Notes under the pieces: model-generated
The model's input: the letters and a program-made list of their open reading frames with translations, nothing else
Databases searched by the model: none
Told to the model about the DNA's origin: nothing
Shown here: positions 9,999 to 19,349 of the stretch, in pieces
Position numbering within the stretch: position 1 is the first letter of the stretch
Layout: every line of letters starts with the position of its first letter
Program-made: the position numbers and the translations under genes
Source of the DNA: Sulfitobacter sp. DSM 110093
GTDB lineage: Bacteria; Pseudomonadota; Alphaproteobacteria; Rhodobacterales; Rhodobacteraceae
Assembly (NCBI RefSeq): GCF_022788715.1
Contig: NZ_CP085167.1
Location: 2,555,001 to 2,619,000, forward strand
Direction: 5' to 3'
Length of the DNA: 64,000 bases

Positions 9999-10766
9999 TT
10001 AGACGTGCTGCCCGCCATTGATCTCAATCTCGGTTCCCGACACATACGAACTTTCCTCGCTACACAGGAAATAGATCGCCCGTGCCACCTCATCCGGCTG
10101 GCCGAGGCGGCGCATGGGGATGTCGCGCACAATCTTGTCGGTGCCTTCGCTGAGGATCGCCGTCTCCACCTCGCCCGGTGCGATTGCGTTTACCCGCACG
10201 CCAAGCGGGCCGAAATCATGGGCCATCTCACGGGTCAGCGCGGCAAGCGCCGCCTTGGAGGTCGCATAGGCCGCACCGGCAAAGGGATGCACCCGCGACC
10301 CGGCGATAGAGGTCACATTCACCACCGACCCGCGCCCGGCAGACAGTTCATCCTGAAGCCCCCGCGCCAGCACCACGGAGGCGAAGAAATTCACATGAAA
10401 CACCTGCCCCCACGTCCGCAGATCGGTGTCGAGCGTGCTGAGCCTGGCCCCGTCCTCCCCCTTTGGCGAAATGCCCGCGTTGTTGACCAGCGCATGCAGC
10501 GGGTTGCCGTTCAGCAGCCGCTTGACCTGTGCCACGGCCTCAATCGTCTGGTTCGGATCGCTCAGATCGACCTGCACATGATCCTGCGCCCCACCGGGCC
10601 AAGGGCATTCGGGCGAGAACGCCTGCCGTGAACAACCGATCACCCGCCAGCCCTTATTCGCGAAAGCCTTGGCCGTGGCATGGCCGATGCCCCGGCTCGC
10701 CCCCGTCAAAAGCAGCGTCTTTTGGTCGTGGTCCGCAGTATCCATCGCTTGATCCATATCCGGCAT
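9999..10766 (-). CDS. SDR-family NAD(P)-dependent oxidoreductase
   Basis: Short-chain dehydrogenase of 255 residues: nucleotide-binding TGASRGIGHA near residue 20, NNAG, catalytic Ser in NVTSIAGS and YATSK as the active-site Tyr/Lys. The C-terminal GTEIEINGGQ is typical of the family. It lies 18 bases downstream of the Dpp-type ATPase gene on the same strand, so it is probably the last gene of that importer operon and acts on a carbonyl or alcohol derived from the imported compound. The ribosome site is weak and the N-terminal dozen residues look non-conserved, so the start may be slightly downstream. Confidence 0.88.
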   Translation of the reverse strand: MPDMDQAMDTADHDQKTLLLTGASRGIGHATAKAFANKGWRVIGCSRQAFSPECPWPGGAQDHVQVDLSDPNQTIEAVAQVKRLLNGNPLHALVNNAGISPKGEDGARLSTLDTDLRTWGQVFHVNFFASVVLARGLQDELSAGRGSVVNVTSIAGSRVHPFAGAAYATSKAALAALTREMAHDFGPLGVRVNAIAPGEVETAILSEGTDKIVRDIPMRRLGQPDEVARAIYFLCSEESSYVSGTEIEINGGQHV

Positions 10767-10784
10767 AACGCCTGAAATAGCGCC

Positions 10785-12407
10785 CTAGTCCGCAGCGGCC
10801 AGAGCGCGTTCATACTCCTGCCCCGGAATAGCGTCGAGCAGGCTGCGCGTATAGGCGGTATCGGGATCGTGCAGAACTTTGCTGACCGGGCCGGCTTCGA
10901 CGATCTGGCCTTTTTGCATGACGATGATCCGGTCACAAATCCGCGCGGCGACGCGCAGGTCGTGGGTGATAAAGAGCATCGACAGGTTCAGCCTTGTTTT
11001 CAACTCGGCCAGCAGATCAAGCACCTGCGCCTGAATGGACACGTCGAGCGCCGAGACGGCCTCATCCGCGATGATGATCGACGGCTCTAGCGCCAACGCA
11101 CGGGCAATACCGATCCGCTGCCGCTGCCCGCCTGAAAACTCATGCGGGAAACGCTTCATCGCGCTTTCGTCCAGCCCGACCAGTTCAAGCAGTTCACGCG
11201 CTTTGGCCTTTGCCTCTTTATCCGGCGTGCCATAGGCGATCAGCCCTTCGGTAAGAATACGCGAGACACGGGCGCGGGGATTGAGCGAAGAAAACGGGTC
11301 TTGAAAGATCATCTGCAACTTGCGCCGCTGCGCGCGCAGTTCCGCGCCTGACATATGCGCGATGTCGACGTCATCCATCAGCACGCGGCCCCCGTCGGGA
11401 TCAAGCAGACGCACCAGACAACGCCCGACGGTGGATTTGCCAGAACCGGATTCTCCAACAATGCCAATCGTCTCGCCCGCGTAGAGGTCAAAGCTTACGT
11501 CCTGCACGGCCTTCACCACACGGCGCTTACCAAAGAGCGTGCCAGAGCCGGTCGAGAAGGTCTTTTGCAGCCCTTCGACCTTGAGCAGCGGCGCGCGCTC
11601 AATCTGCTTGGGCGCGTCGGTTTGGGTCAGCCGGGGGATCGCGTCGATCAGGGCGCGGGTATAGGGGTGTTGGGGTTTCAGCAGCACCTCTTGCGCCGGA
11701 CCAGCCTCAACGATCTCACCCTTTTTCATGACGATCACCCGGTCGGCAATATCCGCCACTACGCCAAAGTCATGGGTGATGAAAATTACCGCCATGCCGC
11801 GCTTGCGGCGCAGGTCTTCGATCAGCGTGAGGATCTGCGCTTGGGTTGTTACATCAAGCGCCGTCGTCGGCTCATCCGCGATCAGGATGTCAGGCTCCAG
11901 CGCCAAAGCCATCGCGATCATGACCCGCTGCCGCTGCCCGCCAGACAGCTGGAACGGATAGGCCCGGATCGCCGCTTGGGGATCGGGGATGCCGACCTCC
12001 TCCAACAGCTTAAGCGCCCGCGCCCGCCGTTCTGCGCCTGTAAGCGCACCATGCGCCTCAAACACCTCGGCAATCTGCGCGCCAACGCGCATCAGCGGGT
12101 TCAGCGCGCTGAGGGGTTCCTGAAAGATCATCGAAATACGGCTACCGCGCAGCTTCAACATCTCTTTCTCAGAGAGTCCAAGGATCGACTGGCCGTCAAA
12201 GGTGATGCTGCCTTTGTCGGGCACAACGCCTTGCGGCAACAGCCCCATCACCGCATTGGCCGACATGGATTTGCCCGACCCGCTTTCGCCGACGATGCAG
12301 AGGATTTCGCCCGGTGCGAGGTCAAAGTTAATGTCCTTGGCAGCATAGAGCCGGTCGGCCCCCATGGGCAAAGCGATAGACAGATCACGGATGCTAAGCA
12401 GGGTCAT
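10785..12407 (-). CDS. Dipeptide/oligopeptide-type ABC transporter, fused double ATP-binding protein (DppD-DppF)
   Basis: A 540-residue protein with two complete ABC ATPase domains in tandem. Each has GESGSGKS (Walker A), LSGGQRQRV or FSGGQRQRI (signature) and a [15 protein letters not shown] or [11 protein letters not shown]alker B. The first domain spans roughly residues 1-255 and the second 275-535. The true start is the ATG at 12407 ([10 protein letters not shown]), which overlaps the upstream permease stop as ATGA. The longer open frame upstream of it runs inside the permease gene. It powers the adjacent DppBC permeases. Confidence 0.94.
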   Translation of the reverse strand: MTLLSIRDLSIALPMGADRLYAAKDINFDLAPGEILCIVGESGSGKSMSANAVMGLLPQGVVPDKGSITFDGQSILGLSEKEMLKLRGSRISMIFQEPLSALNPLMRVGAQIAEVFEAHGALTGAERRARALKLLEEVGIPDPQAAIRAYPFQLSGGQRQRVMIAMALALEPDILIADEPTTALDVTTQAQILTLIEDLRRKRGMAVIFITHDFGVVADIADRVIVMKKGEIVEAGPAQEVLLKPQHPYTRALIDAIPRLTQTDAPKQIERAPLLKVEGLQKTFSTGSGTLFGKRRVVKAVQDVSFDLYAGETIGIVGESGSGKSTVGRCLVRLLDPDGGRVLMDDVDIAHMSGAELRAQRRKLQMIFQDPFSSLNPRARVSRILTEGLIAYGTPDKEAKAKARELLELVGLDESAMKRFPHEFSGGQRQRIGIARALALEPSIIIADEAVSALDVSIQAQVLDLLAELKTRLNLSMLFITHDLRVAARICDRIIVMQKGQIVEAGPVSKVLHDPDTAYTRSLLDAIPGQEYERALAAAD

Positions 12408-13243
12408 TCGGATTTCCTCGTCAATCGCGGGTTCAGCGCGTCGTTCAGGCCCTCGCCGATCAGGTTCAGCGCCAGCACGGTCAAAAGGATCGCCATCCCC
12501 GGTAGGAACGACAGCCACCATGCGGTGCGGATCACGGTGCGTGCGGCCCCGATCATATAGCCCCAAGACATGATGTTCGGATCGCCCAGCCCCAGAAAGG
12601 ACAGTGAGCTTTCCAGCAAGATCGCCTGCGCTACCATCAGCGAGGCCAGCACGATAATCGGCGGCAGCGCGTTGGGCAGGATGTGGCGGGTGATGATCTG
12701 AAGGTTGCCAAGGCCGGACAGGCTCGCCGCCTCGACAAACTCGCGGGTTCTGAGCGACAGCACCTCACCGCGCACCAGACGCGCCACCGGCGGCCATGAG
12801 ACGATTGAGATCGCGATGATCACGAAGGTCAGGCTGGGCTGAAAGATCGCCAAGAGCACGATGGCGAGCGCAAAGCTGGGGATGGTCTGAAAGAACTCGG
12901 TAAAGCGCATGAGCGCATCATCGATCCGACCTGCGAAATACCCCGCCGCTGCGCCAACTGGCACGCCAATCGCCAGCGCCACGATGGTCGAGACCAGCCC
13001 GACCAGCAGGCTCACGTAAGCGCCGTGGGCCAGCCCCGCCAGCACGTTGCGGCCAAGCGCATCGGTGCCCAGCATCAACCCGTCTTGGGTAAAGGGCGGC
13101 AGAAAGGGGCGCTGCACCATTTTCCACGGGCTCTGCGGGAACAGGATGGGCGCAAGGATGGCAGCGGCGATGACGAAGGTCAGGATGACCAGACCAATGA
13201 CCGCGCCACGGTTATAACTGAAACGTTTCCAAAAGCTCATCAT
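12404..13243 (-). CDS. Dipeptide-type ABC transporter permease, DppC family
   Basis: A 279-residue permease with an N-terminal cytoplasmic segment and about six hydrophobic helices. Family marks are GTDALGRNVLAGLAHGAYVSL (about residues 58-78) and the coupling region FVEAASLSGLGNLQIITRHILPN. It overlaps both neighbours by 4 bases (ATGA), so the permease pair and ATPase are translationally coupled. Confidence 0.93.
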   Translation of the reverse strand: MMSFWKRFSYNRGAVIGLVILTFVIAAAILAPILFPQSPWKMVQRPFLPPFTQDGLMLGTDALGRNVLAGLAHGAYVSLLVGLVSTIVALAIGVPVGAAAGYFAGRIDDALMRFTEFFQTIPSFALAIVLLAIFQPSLTFVIIAISIVSWPPVARLVRGEVLSLRTREFVEAASLSGLGNLQIITRHILPNALPPIIVLASLMVAQAILLESSLSFLGLGDPNIMSWGYMIGAARTVIRTAWWLSFLPGMAILLTVLALNLIGEGLNDALNPRLTRKSE

Positions 13244-14211
13244 GTCGTCAGCCTTATCCGCGGATCAACAATGACATAGATGACATCCGTGATCAGGTTG
13301 AACAGCAGCACCATGGCCGCCGAGATGTAAAAGACCCCGAGGATCACGTTGTAATCCCGCTGGTTGATCGCCTCGAACATCAGCCGCCCGATGCCGGGCC
13401 ATGCAAAGACAGTCTCGGTCAGGATGGCCCCGCCAAAGATTTGCCCCGCCTGAAGCCCGGCCAGCGTAATGACCGGCAAAAGCGCGTTGCGCAGGATGTG
13501 TCGGCGTTGGATCACACCACGCGTCAGCCCCTTGGCACGGGCAGTTTTGACGAAATCGAGCCGCGAGACTTCGAGCATCGAAGCTCGCGTCATCCGCATA
13601 TAAATCGCCGTAAAGAACAGCCCCAAGGTACTGGCCGGGAGGACGAGGTGTTTGGCCACGTCCAGTACATGGGCAAACCCCGTATAGCCCGCGCCGATGG
13701 TGGAATAGCCAAAGCCCGGCAACCATTCGAGCCAGACTGAGAACACCAGCGTCGCCATCAGCGCCACCCAGAACAACGGTGTCGCGTAAAACAGCAGCGC
13801 GAAGGTGGAGATCAGCGTGTCACCCCACCGCCCCTGCCGGGCAGAGGCCGCGACGCCGGCGGTTACGCCCAGCACCAACGACAGCACGAAGGCCACGCCG
13901 GTCAGCAAAAGCGTCGCTGGCAGACGGTCGCCAATCATCTCGACCACCGGCATCTGCTGGCGGAAGGAATAGCCCAGATCAAGCTGCACCGCGCCTTTGA
14001 TATAGAGCCACAGCTGCATGTAGAGCGGTTGGTCCAGCCCGAAACGCGCCCTCAGGTCCGCAAGGAATTTCTCGTCCGCCGCCCCTGCTTCGCCCGCCAT
14101 GACCGCCGCAGGGTCACCCGGTGCCGCATGGATCAGCAGGAAATTGAAGACAAGGATCGCCAGCAGGATAAACACCGCCTTGACCAACCTGCTCAATATG
14201 AAACGTATCAC
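13240..14211 (-). CDS. Dipeptide-type ABC transporter permease, DppB family
   Basis: A 323-residue permease. The N-terminus MIRFILSRLVKAVFILLAILVF-type helix is followed by IHAAPGDPA (a DppB hallmark) and the coupling sequence DFVKTARAKGLTRGVIQRRHI. About six membrane segments are seen. It is the first permease after the binding-protein gene, with about 75 bases between them holding a weak hairpin. Confidence 0.93.
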   Translation of the reverse strand: MIRFILSRLVKAVFILLAILVFNFLLIHAAPGDPAAVMAGEAGAADEKFLADLRARFGLDQPLYMQLWLYIKGAVQLDLGYSFRQQMPVVEMIGDRLPATLLLTGVAFVLSLVLGVTAGVAASARQGRWGDTLISTFALLFYATPLFWVALMATLVFSVWLEWLPGFGYSTIGAGYTGFAHVLDVAKHLVLPASTLGLFFTAIYMRMTRASMLEVSRLDFVKTARAKGLTRGVIQRRHILRNALLPVITLAGLQAGQIFGGAILTETVFAWPGIGRLMFEAINQRDYNVILGVFYISAAMVLLFNLITDVIYVIVDPRIRLTT

Positions 14212-14242
14212 GCTATCCGCCCCGTTCTTGTTCTAAGATTTG

Positions 14243-14266
14243 TCCGGGCCACCTAAGCAGCCCGAA
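14243..14266 (-). promoter_or_regulatory. Weak intercistronic hairpin between the first Dpp-type binding protein and DppB
   Basis: In the minus-strand RNA, TTCGGGC and GCCCGGA form a 7-bp stem (one G-U pair) with a 10-base loop. It lies just after the binding-protein stop (14288). It is the weakest of the hairpins that follow binding-protein genes in this window. Confidence 0.3.
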
Positions 14267-14287
14267 CCTTGCGCATAGGTGCGTCGT

Positions 14288-15850
14288 TTACTTATCCAGC
14301 CACACGTCGCGGAAACCGTCGTTCACACCAAAGGCGGTGTTAACGGGGTTCTTCACGTCACAGCGGTAGATCGTGGGGAAGCCTAGTTCCAAGAGCCAGA
14401 TGTTCGGCACATCTTCGACGATCTGATCTTGGATTTCCTTATAGGCGGCCTTGCGCTCTTCGGGGCTGGCCATCAGTGCCGCTTCGGCGAACAACTTATC
14501 CGTTTCGGCATTTTGATAGTTTGCCACGTTGTTCCAAGGCGAACCGGGAGCGGCGTTGTCGCCCATATAGGTTCGCGAAACGCCAAGTGCCGGATCGCCA
14601 TATTGGTAGAGGTAGGTAAAGGCGAGGTCATAGTCACGGTCCGCGACTTTCTGGTTCCAGCCCGCCACGTCCGAGGGCACAATCTCGGTCGTCATGCCGA
14701 TTTCGCTCAAGTTCTGTTTGACCGCCTCGGCCCAACGCTGCCACGTCTCACCGTAAGGCAGACCCAGAATGCGGATGGTCTCGCCGTCATAGCTGCTGCT
14801 TTCCAACAGCTCTTTGGCCTTTTCCGGATCATAGGAGATATCCGGTGTCTCGCCGTCATAAAAGCGGGTGGAGGACGACAGCGGCCCGGTCGAAACCTTG
14901 CCCAGACCATTCCAAAGCGCGTCCTTGGCGAACTGACGGTCGACGCCATGCATGATCGCCTTGCGCACATTCACGTCATCAAGCGGCGCGTTGTCGTTGT
15001 TCACCCACATCCAAGACAGCGGGCCGAAGTATTCCCAGCCCTTGTCGGTGATGCAGGTGTTGTCCATCGCCTGAATACGCGCCACGTCGAAGTTTTCGAC
15101 CGAGCCGCCGGGCAGAACGTCAACCTTGCCTGTCTCATAGGCCACGGCGCGCGACGCCGCGTCGGGGATCACGTGGTAATAGACTTCATCGACGTAGGGC
15201 TTGCCCTCCATGTAGTAGTCTTCGTTCTTCACCAGATGGATGAAGCTGCCCTTTTCCCATTCGTCGAATTTGAAGGGGCCGGTGCCGATGGGCGTGTTGT
15301 TCGCCTCGTTGTTCGCGAAATCCGTGCCTTCATAGATGTGCTTGGGGATCATCGGCGCGGTGCCGGGCTCAAAGATACCGATGAAGGGGCCGAAGGGCTG
15401 CTTGAGGTTGAAGACAACCGTGTATTCATCCGGCGTCTCAATGCTTTCGACATGCTCCATATAGGTGCGCATCCGCGAATGGCTTTCGCGTAGGAACTTG
15501 TCCATCGAAAATTCGACATCCGCTGAGGTGAAGGGCTCTCCGTCATGGAACACCACGCCCTCGCGCAGCTTGAATGTATAGGTCTTACCGTCCTCTGAAA
15601 TCTCCCAAGATTCAGCCAATTGACCTTCGGGCTTCAGGTCGAAATCATAGCGCAGCAGGCTTTCGTAGATATCGCCGCCGACCATCTGTGTCGGGCCGTT
15701 CTGCACAAGGCCGATCATCAGGCTGGGCGGTTCTGGCTGGATCACAACGTTCAGCGTGCCGCCGGATTTGGGCGCGCCGTCCTGCGCCGCAAGTGGTCCG
15801 GCAATAGCCAGCGCCAAAACGGCTGCGGTTAATTTGGTAGTGTTAAGCAT
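14288..15850 (-). CDS. Peptide-type (family 5) ABC transporter substrate-binding protein
   Basis: A 520-residue periplasmic binding protein with a Sec signal peptide (MLNTTKLTAAVLALAIAG, cleavage near PLAAQDG). Family-5 marks are GGTLNVVIQPEPPSL at the mature start, LRYDFDLKPEGQLAESWE, TYTFKLREGVVFHDGEPFTS and DVNVRKAIMHGVDR. The start at 15850 fits the signal peptide; a longer frame upstream (to 15964) encodes no leader and runs back through the GC-rich hairpin. It delivers peptides, opines or similar ligands to DppBC-DF. The ligand is unknown. Confidence 0.93.
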   Translation of the reverse strand: MLNTTKLTAAVLALAIAGPLAAQDGAPKSGGTLNVVIQPEPPSLMIGLVQNGPTQMVGGDIYESLLRYDFDLKPEGQLAESWEISEDGKTYTFKLREGVVFHDGEPFTSADVEFSMDKFLRESHSRMRTYMEHVESIETPDEYTVVFNLKQPFGPFIGIFEPGTAPMIPKHIYEGTDFANNEANNTPIGTGPFKFDEWEKGSFIHLVKNEDYYMEGKPYVDEVYYHVIPDAASRAVAYETGKVDVLPGGSVENFDVARIQAMDNTCITDKGWEYFGPLSWMWVNNDNAPLDDVNVRKAIMHGVDRQFAKDALWNGLGKVSTGPLSSSTRFYDGETPDISYDPEKAKELLESSSYDGETIRILGLPYGETWQRWAEAVKQNLSEIGMTTEIVPSDVAGWNQKVADRDYDLAFTYLYQYGDPALGVSRTYMGDNAAPGSPWNNVANYQNAETDKLFAEAALMASPEERKAAYKEIQDQIVEDVPNIWLLELGFPTIYRCDVKNPVNTAFGVNDGFRDVWLDK

Positions 15851-15930
15851 TTTAATCCCCATTGGTTGCATTGGTTCTCGCCTTCCCAAAGCATCCGGTC
15901 TGGTGCCGGTTCTGCATTTGGCTGGAACGA

Positions 15931-15950
15931 GGCCCGCGCGGCGCGCGGGG
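15931..15950 (-). terminator. GC-rich inverted repeat between gntR and the Dpp-type binding-protein gene
   Basis: CCCGCGCG (15933-15940) and CGCGCGGG (15942-15949) are perfect 8-bp arms around a single G. They lie 11 bases beyond the GntR gene stop and about 80 bases before the binding-protein start. No T-tract follows. It probably reduces read-through from the regulator into the importer operon. Confidence 0.4.
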
Positions 15951-15960
15951 CTTGGCACTC

Positions 15961-16620
15961 TCATTCAGTGGTGGTGAATGATGCGATATATCTGATGATC
16001 CCCTCCCTTGCGTCGTCGATGTCAGCACGCATTCCCGCAGCTGCCGCAGCAGGGTCGCGATTCTCGCAGGCTGCAATAATCGCCTGGTGATGTCGAACCA
16101 GCCCGACCTGTTCGCGCGCATAATACCCAGCAATCAACGGCCCCATCCGCAGCCACAGCCCACCAAGGATCGCCAGCAGGATCGGCATTTCAGCCGCCTC
16201 AACCAGTGCGAAATGGAACTCTTGATTATATTTAACCGCCTGTGGCCAACGCCCCGCCTGCGCTGCGACCCCATTTCGATCCACAATCTTTTCCAGACGG
16301 CGAATTTCTTTCGGACCCACCCGCTCGGCCGCGCGGCCTGCGGCGAAACCTTCCAACTCACGCCGGATGCTAGCGATCTCAAGATACTGCGCCTCAGTCA
16401 GCACCGGAACCCGCACATCGCGCATACTGCGCTGCACCAACGCCTCGTCGCGCAGCAGCCGCTGCACCGCATCGCGCACCGGGGTCGAACTGGTGCCGAG
16501 CCGCGCTGCCAGCCCCCGAATTGTGACCTTTTCATTTGGACGCAGCTTGCCAGAAACCAAGTCTTGGCACAGGCGCTTATAGATCGCGTCGCCCAATGAA
16601 ACTTGATTAATTTCGGCCAT
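15961..16620 (-). CDS. GntR-family (FadR/FCD) transcriptional regulator
   Basis: A 219-residue regulator from the ATG at 16620, with GAGGG a few bases upstream; the frame extends to 16665 but would then contain the ribosome site. The N-terminal winged HTH spans about residues 10-70 (IYKRLCQDLVSGKLRPNE, then RGLAARLGTSSTPVRDAV). The helical FCD ligand-binding domain follows (FHFALVEAAEMP, then RHHQAIIAACENRD). It is divergent from the deacetylase-aminotransferase operon and upstream of a Dpp-type importer on its own strand, so it is the probable switch for both. Confidence 0.92.
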   Translation of the reverse strand: MAEINQVSLGDAIYKRLCQDLVSGKLRPNEKVTIRGLAARLGTSSTPVRDAVQRLLRDEALVQRSMRDVRVPVLTEAQYLEIASIRRELEGFAAGRAAERVGPKEIRRLEKIVDRNGVAAQAGRWPQAVKYNQEFHFALVEAAEMPILLAILGGLWLRMGPLIAGYYAREQVGLVRHHQAIIAACENRDPAAAAAGMRADIDDAREGIIRYIASFTTTE

Positions 16621-16657
16621 TGCGCCCTCATTCTCGCCAGTCAAATTCGACCAGTTT

Positions 16658-16674
16658 TGATGCATGATGCATCA
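16658..16674. promoter_or_regulatory. 17-bp palindrome TGATGCAT-G-ATGCATCA, candidate GntR operator
   Basis: Perfect 8-bp arms around a single central base, located 38 bases upstream of the gntR start and 69 bases upstream of the divergent deacetylase-like gene. GntR/FCD regulators bind short palindromes of this form, and autoregulation from a shared divergent promoter is common in the family. It is an obvious candidate for the adjacent regulator; binding is inferred. Confidence 0.65.
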
Positions 16675-16742
16675 TTTCTATTGAGCCTGCAAATTAAAAC
16701 TGCAATGCTCCGCTGCAACGACATCAGACCACAGGGAATGTG

Positions 16743-17771
16743 ATGAAAGTCTTTTTCGACGAACGCCAGTTGCGCCATGCACCAACCCACTATTTTCGGC
16801 GCGGCGCAGCGATGACGCATCAAGAACAGCCACAACGTGCTGAAATTTTACGCGATATGTTGATCGGCGAAGGGTTTGAGATCACCAAACCCCAAGACCA
16901 CGGGCTGGCCCCGATCAAGGCCGTGCACAACCCTGACTATGTCGACTTCCTGCCCGACGCCCACGCCCGTTTCGTCGAAAGCGCGGGGCCAGAGGCGCTG
17001 GCCATTCCCACCATGCACCCCGGCGTGCGGCGCGGCAAAGAACCCAAAGACATTCACGGCCAGTTGGGCTGGTGGATGACCGACACATCGACCCCGCTGA
17101 CCGAAGGGTCATGGGACGCCGCCTATTGGTCGGCGCAAACCGCCGTGGAAACCGCCGAGACCGTGGCAGCCGGTGCCCGCGCCGCCTATGCGCTTTGCCG
17201 TCCGCCCGGCCACCACGCGATGCGAGATTGCTCAAACGGGTTTTGCTTTTTCAACAACGCCTGCATCGCCGCGCACCACCTGACCCAGACCTACAAAAAG
17301 GTCGCGCTGATCGATATCGACGTGCATACCGGCAATGGCTCGCTCGACATCCTCTATGAACGTGGCGATATCTTCTTTTGCTCGCTGCATCCCGATCCGG
17401 CCACCTACCCCACCTTCTACCTTGGCCATGCGGATGAGACGGGAGAAGGCGACGGGGCGGGCAAATCGCTGAACCTGCTGCTGGAACAGGGCGCGAGCCA
17501 AGATAGCGTGCTGGCGTTGCTGGATAAAGGCATCGCCGCGATCCGCGAATTCGGGGCCGAGGCACTGGTGGTCTCACTGGGCTTTGACATGGCCGCCGAT
17601 GATCCGCTGGCGGCCGTAAATGTCTACCCCGATGGCTTTGCCGAAATGGCGCGGCGCTTGGCGGCGCTGAACCTCCCCACAGCATTGATCCAAGAGGGCG
17701 GCTATCTTGGCCCATCCCTTGCCGATAACGCAAAATCCTTTCTTACGACATTCCGCGAGGCCACAGCATGA
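16743..17771 (+). CDS. Histone-deacetylase-fold amidohydrolase, acetylpolyamine amidohydrolase-like
   Basis: A 342-residue zinc amidohydrolase of the HDAC fold. Active-site marks are the His-His pair 157-158 (RPPGHHA), zinc ligands Asp193 and His195 (DIDVHTGNG) and Asp282 (GFDMAADD), and transition-state Tyr321 (EGGY). Length and the N-terminal loop match bacterial acetylpolyamine amidohydrolases, which release acetate from N-acetylated amines. A GTG directly precedes the ATG; AGGGA favours the ATG at 16743. It is the first gene of a five-gene plus-strand operon, overlapping the next gene as ATGA. The exact substrate is inferred. Confidence 0.88.
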   Translation: MKVFFDERQLRHAPTHYFRRGAAMTHQEQPQRAEILRDMLIGEGFEITKPQDHGLAPIKAVHNPDYVDFLPDAHARFVESAGPEALAIPTMHPGVRRGKEPKDIHGQLGWWMTDTSTPLTEGSWDAAYWSAQTAVETAETVAAGARAAYALCRPPGHHAMRDCSNGFCFFNNACIAAHHLTQTYKKVALIDIDVHTGNGSLDILYERGDIFFCSLHPDPATYPTFYLGHADETGEGDGAGKSLNLLLEQGASQDSVLALLDKGIAAIREFGAEALVVSLGFDMAADDPLAAVNVYPDGFAEMARRLAALNLPTALIQEGGYLGPSLADNAKSFLTTFREATA

Positions 17772-19330
17772 GCAAGACACCTAAAGAGATGAACGGCGCT
17801 GAAAGCGTTGTCCGCAGCCTGCACGCGGGCGGGGTGGAGGTCTGTTTCGCCAACCCCGGCACCTCCGAAATGCAGTTCGTCGACGCGCTGGACCGCACCA
17901 AGCTAATGCGCTGCGTCTTGGGCCTGTTCGAAGGCGTGGTGACCGGTGCCGCCGATGGCTATGCCCGCATGGCCGGGAAACCGGCAGTGACCCTGCTGCA
18001 CCTCGCCCCCGGTTTCGCCAATGCCGCCGCCAATCTACACAACGCCCGCAAGGCACGGGTGCCGATGGTGAACCTTGTGGGCGACCACGCCCTGCGGCAC
18101 CAGAAATACGATGCGCCGCTGTCGGCAGATGTCGAAGGCGCCTGTGCGCCGTTTAGCGATTGGGTCCGTTCAGGCCGTGATGCGGGTAGTTTTGCGGCGG
18201 ACGCGATGACCGCCCTCGCCGTGGCGCAAAGCAAGCCCGGCAAGGTCGCCACGCTGATTGCCCCTGCGGATATCGGCTGGGACGCGGGCGGCAAGATGGC
18301 CGAGGCCGTGGCCCCCGCCGCCCCTGCCCCATTGGATGAACGCGCGTTAGATGCCGCGATCAACGCTTTGGAAAGCGGCGAGAAAACCGTTCTGCTGGTC
18401 GGCAGCCCGGTGCTGGAAAACCAAGAGGCGATGGCCCTGCTGCACGGCATCGCAGAAAAGACCGGGGCCGACATCCTCGCGCCCACCTCGAACCGCCGGA
18501 TGGAGCGCGGACAGGGCCGCTTTGCGATCAACAAAGTCCCCTACCCGATCAACGCCGCCCTTGAATGCCTCGCCCCTTACAGCCGCGCGATCCTGATTGA
18601 GACACCGCCGCCCGTCGCCTTCTTTGCCTATCCCGGCAAGCCGAGCCTGCTGCTGCCGGTCGATTGCCACACCGTCACATTGGCCCCCGTCGATGCGGAC
18701 GGCCCGACCGCCTTGGCCGCGCTGGCGGACCGCATCGGCGCGAAACCCGCCACCCCGCGCGACCACGAAAGGCCCGCCGCACCACAGGCGGGCGGCATCA
18801 CCCTGCAAAACCTCGGCGCGGCTTTGGCCAATGCGCTGCCGGAAGATGCGATTGTGGTGGATGAGGCGGTATCATCGGGCGGGGCCACCTTCCCCGCAGG
18901 CGATAGTGCTGCGCCGAACACTTGGCTGGCGCTTACCGGCGGGTCCATCGGCATCGGTATCCCGCTTTCTGCCGGGGCCGCCATCGCCTGCCCTGACCGT
19001 CCGGTGATCACGCTGCAAGCGGATGGATCGGCGATGTACACCATCCAAGCGCTTTGGACCCAAGCGCGCGAGAACTCCAACGTCACCACGATCATCCTCG
19101 CCAATCAGTCCTATGAGATCCTCAAGGGTGAGCTGCACAACGTCGGCGCGCAGCCCGGCCCCGACGCGCTGAGCATGCTGAACCTCGACCGTCCGCAATT
19201 GGATTTCGTTGCCATGGCCAAGGGCATGGGCGTGCCGGGCAAACGGGTCGAAGACGTAACCGAACTGATGCGCGCCATTGAGGACGCAGCGAAAGAACCC
19301 GGCCCTTTCCTCATCGAAGCGATGCTTTAA
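17768..19330 (+). CDS. ThDP-dependent enzyme, acetolactate synthase large-subunit-like / benzoylformate decarboxylase-like
   Basis: A 520-residue thiamine-diphosphate enzyme with the usual three domains. The N-terminal PYR domain has ANPGTSEMQFVDAL and the conserved Glu in LFEGVVTGAADGYAR. The central domain has NRRMERGQGR. The C-terminal PP domain has the diphosphate/Mg motif ADGSAMY...ILANQSYEIL, where the first Gly of the usual GDGS is Ala. No regulatory small subunit lies nearby, so biosynthetic acetolactate synthesis is unlikely; decarboxylation of, or carboligation with, a 2-oxo acid from this pathway is more plausible. It overlaps the upstream gene by 4 bases. Confidence 0.87.
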   Translation: MSKTPKEMNGAESVVRSLHAGGVEVCFANPGTSEMQFVDALDRTKLMRCVLGLFEGVVTGAADGYARMAGKPAVTLLHLAPGFANAAANLHNARKARVPMVNLVGDHALRHQKYDAPLSADVEGACAPFSDWVRSGRDAGSFAADAMTALAVAQSKPGKVATLIAPADIGWDAGGKMAEAVAPAAPAPLDERALDAAINALESGEKTVLLVGSPVLENQEAMALLHGIAEKTGADILAPTSNRRMERGQGRFAINKVPYPINAALECLAPYSRAILIETPPPVAFFAYPGKPSLLLPVDCHTVTLAPVDADGPTALAALADRIGAKPATPRDHERPAAPQAGGITLQNLGAALANALPEDAIVVDEAVSSGGATFPAGDSAAPNTWLALTGGSIGIGIPLSAGAAIACPDRPVITLQADGSAMYTIQALWTQARENSNVTTIILANQSYEILKGELHNVGAQPGPDALSMLNLDRPQLDFVAMAKGMGVPGKRVEDVTELMRAIEDAAKEPGPFLIEAML

Positions 19331-19349
19331 CCCCTCGAAAGGACACGAC

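Noticed and set aside
11355..12560. A 401-codon plus-strand open frame opposite the first double ATPase gene
   Set aside because: The opposite strand carries two full sets of ABC ATPase motifs; this frame has none and is an antisense shadow.
17768..19330. The ThDP enzyme as biosynthetic acetolactate synthase
   Set aside because: No small regulatory subunit nearby and the gene is embedded in a deacylase/kinase operon.
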